From Camelimonas lactis (GTDB lineage Bacteria > Pseudomonadota > Alphaproteobacteria > Rhizobiales > Beijerinckiaceae): a DNA stretch of 64,000 bases. A program made the position numbers and the translations under genes. Positions 62,621 to 64,000 of this stretch are shown here, piece by piece; the first letter of the stretch is position 1, and each line of letters begins with the position of its first letter. The notes beneath the pieces are model-generated. The model saw only the letters and a program-made list of their open reading frames with translations, was not told where the DNA came from and searched no databases. The stretch is taken from assembly GCF_004342915.1 (NCBI RefSeq), contig NZ_SLWL01000012.1, positions 1 through 64,000 of the forward strand, read 5' to 3'.

Positions 62621-63823
62621 TCAGGACCGCGCCGCCGCCAGCGCCGCCACATAGGCGTCGAGGGTGGCGTTGACCATGGCTTCGAGCGAGAAATGCTGCT
62701 CCACGTGCATGCGGGCGCGCCGGGTCATGCCCTCCAGCGCGCTGGCGCCCATGGTCAGGGCCGCGCCGATGGCGTCCGCCAGGGCGTCGGCGTCGCCAGG
62801 CGGGACGACCCAGCCGGTGCGTTCGCTCGCTGGCACGCGCGGCGGGTAGAGCACGGTTTCCGGCACGGCGCCGAGATCGGAAACGATCACCGGGGTGCCG
62901 AGGGCCTGCGCCTCCACGGCGACGCGGCCAAACGCCTCTGGCTCGGTGGAGGGCACGGTCACCACCGCCGCCGCCAGCAGCGCCGCCGGCATGTCGGTGC
63001 AATGGCCAACGCGGTGCACAACGCCCTGCAGGCCCAGCCTGTTGATCATGCCGTCCAGCTCGCGCACGTAGGAATCCCGCCCCTGCGGATCGCCCGCCAG
63101 CACGAAAGCCACGTCGCGCAGGCCGTTGTCGACCAGCTTCTTCGCCGCTTCAATGAGGACCTTCTGCCCCTTCCAGCTGGTCAGCCGGGCGGCCAGCAGC
63201 ACGATGCGTTCATGCGGCGGCAGTTTCCACGCCTTGCGCAGCGCCTCCACCCGTTCAGCCGGCACGGAGCGGGCCGAGAAGGCGTTGAGATTGGTGCCGC
63301 GATGGATGACGCGGATGCGCGGGCGGGCCTGGGGCCAGGCCGCGCAGATCAGATCGGCGGTGTAATGGGAGTTGGCGATCACCACATCACCGCGCGCCAT
63401 GACGGAATTGTAATGCACCTTGACCGGCGACTTGCCGGAATAGCTGCCATGATAGGTGGTGACGAACGGCAGGCCGAGGCTGCGCGCGGCCGCCAGCGCC
63501 ACCCATGCCGGGGCGCGGGAGCGGGCGTGCACCAGCGACACGCCCTCATCGAGGCAGATGCGCATCAGCTTGCGCGCGTTCAGCGCCATGGCGACCGGGT
63601 TCTTGCTGCGGGCCGGGAAGGGGATCCAGATGCCCCCTTCCGCCTGGAGTTCGCCGACCAGCCGGCCGCCTTCCGTCGCCACCAGCGCCCGGGCGCCGCA
63701 GCGCGCCAGCCCGGCGGCGATGTCCACCGCCGTGCGCTCGGCGCCGCCAGCGTCCAGCTCGGGAACGATCTGGAGAATGGTGCGGCCTGCGAGGGCGTGG
63801 GCGGTGGTGGGAAAATGATTCAT
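62621..63823 (-). CDS. glycosyltransferase family 4 protein
   Basis: 400 residues from ATG 63823. GT-B fold: the amino-terminal acceptor domain (ILQIVPELDAGGAERTAVDIA, then SLVHARSRAPAWVAL) and the carboxy-terminal nucleotide-sugar domain with VLLAARLTSWKGQ, VGHCTDMPAALLAA and the E-x7-E motif in EPEAFGRVAVEAQALG. Likely transfers a sugar to lipopolysaccharide or exopolysaccharide at the inner membrane. The substrate is not deducible. The first gene reading leftward at this end of the window. Confidence 0.9.
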   Translation of the reverse strand: MNHFPTTAHALAGRTILQIVPELDAGGAERTAVDIAAGLARCGARALVATEGGRLVGELQAEGGIWIPFPARSKNPVAMALNARKLMRICLDEGVSLVHARSRAPAWVALAAARSLGLPFVTTYHGSYSGKSPVKVHYNSVMARGDVVIANSHYTADLICAAWPQARPRIRVIHRGTNLNAFSARSVPAERVEALRKAWKLPPHERIVLLAARLTSWKGQKVLIEAAKKLVDNGLRDVAFVLAGDPQGRDSYVRELDGMINRLGLQGVVHRVGHCTDMPAALLAAAVVTVPSTEPEAFGRVAVEAQALGTPVIVSDLGAVPETVLYPPRVPASERTGWVVPPGDADALADAIGAALTMGASALEGMTRRARMHVEQHFSLEAMVNATLDAYVAALAAARS

Positions 63824-64000
63824 TGCTGACCGGGGTCGTGACGAAAAATGGACGAAGCGTGGCGAACCTGCGCCAGGACAGGCGGATTGGACGCGCCATG
63901 ATGCCGCAGAAATGTTAACCGAACGGAATTGTCCTGATTCCGCGGTCCGGGCGCTGGACATTTTCGGGCTCCGCGCCAGAACCGCACCCCGCCCGGCGGC

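Overview
This 64 kb window is chromosomal DNA of a high-GC alphaproteobacterium, most probably of the order Hyphomicrobiales (Rhizobiales). Three things point there. The gene order rpmH-rnpA-yidC-engB-argB ... HAD pyrimidine nucleotidase ... dapD-dapE-truA-fmt-def ... recR-ybaB-dnaX-ffs ... pheA-kdsB-cycM is typical of that order, as I recall it. The proteins resemble that group (CycM-like cytochrome, alphaproteobacterial DnaX, DUF423 and WXXGXW proteins). The short palindromic repeat whose translations read [10 protein letters not shown] and DGRDKPGHD occurs twice. Species cannot be decided from this text alone.

Layout. 1-1.6 kb: a broken rlmJ 5' end next to a 23-bp tandem repeat, a secreted RNase T2 and a small secreted partner. 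1.8-5.6 kb: a fused 5-oxoprolinase/hydantoinase. 5.7-10.6 kb (minus): rpmH, rnpA, yidC, engB, a DUF423 protein and argB. 11.3-22.9 kb: accessory metabolism, with an extensin-like lipoprotein, two SDRs, an enoyl-CoA hydratase, a HAD nucleotidase, a methyltransferase, an amber-split propeller-like gene, a TPP riboswitch with thiC, a DUF1275 protein, a WXXGXW protein and an alpha/beta hydrolase. 23.2-29.9 kb: an MliC-like inhibitor, dapD, dapE, truA, fmt, def and rmuC. 29.9-31.6 kb: a lower-GC island with a frameshifted gene, an AT-rich spacer and a secreted unknown. 31.8-36.3 kb (minus): recR, an unknown helical protein, ybaB, dnaX and SRP RNA. 36.4-41.5 kb: a HIT protein, nudC, a GNAT protein, pheA, kdsB and cycM. 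41.8-47.8 kb: the yejABEF peptide importer. 48-50.8 kb: zntA and a divergent MerR regulator sharing a 19-bp-spacer promoter. 51.0-56.8 kb: a short Flp-pilin-like ORF, leucyl aminopeptidase, an NlpC/P60 protein, a BMP-type binding protein, a minisatellite, a MoeB-like protein and a small secreted protein. 57-64 kb (minus): a GT4 glycosyltransferase, infC (apparently with an AUU start), rpmI, rplT, pheS and pheT.

Most of the window is housekeeping: translation (infC, rpmI, rplT, pheST, fmt, def, truA, rpmH), RNA and membrane biogenesis (rnpA, ffs, yidC, engB), replication and repair (dnaX, recR, rmuC), lysine and peptidoglycan precursors (dapD, dapE), amino-acid synthesis (argB, pheA), thiamine (thiC) and zinc homeostasis (zntA with its regulator).

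I see no convincing CRISPR array, prophage, insertion sequence, tRNA or multi-gene undescribed system. The best candidates for something new are: the low-GC pair of unknown exported genes at 29.9-31.6 kb, with an abrupt AT-rich spacer and two single-base homopolymer lesions; the amber-split propeller-like gene at 16.3-17.4 kb; three unrelated short tandem repeats (next to rlmJ, inside fmt, and upstream of the MoeB-like gene); a dispersed intergenic repeat family; and the short Flp-like membrane peptide at 51.05 kb.
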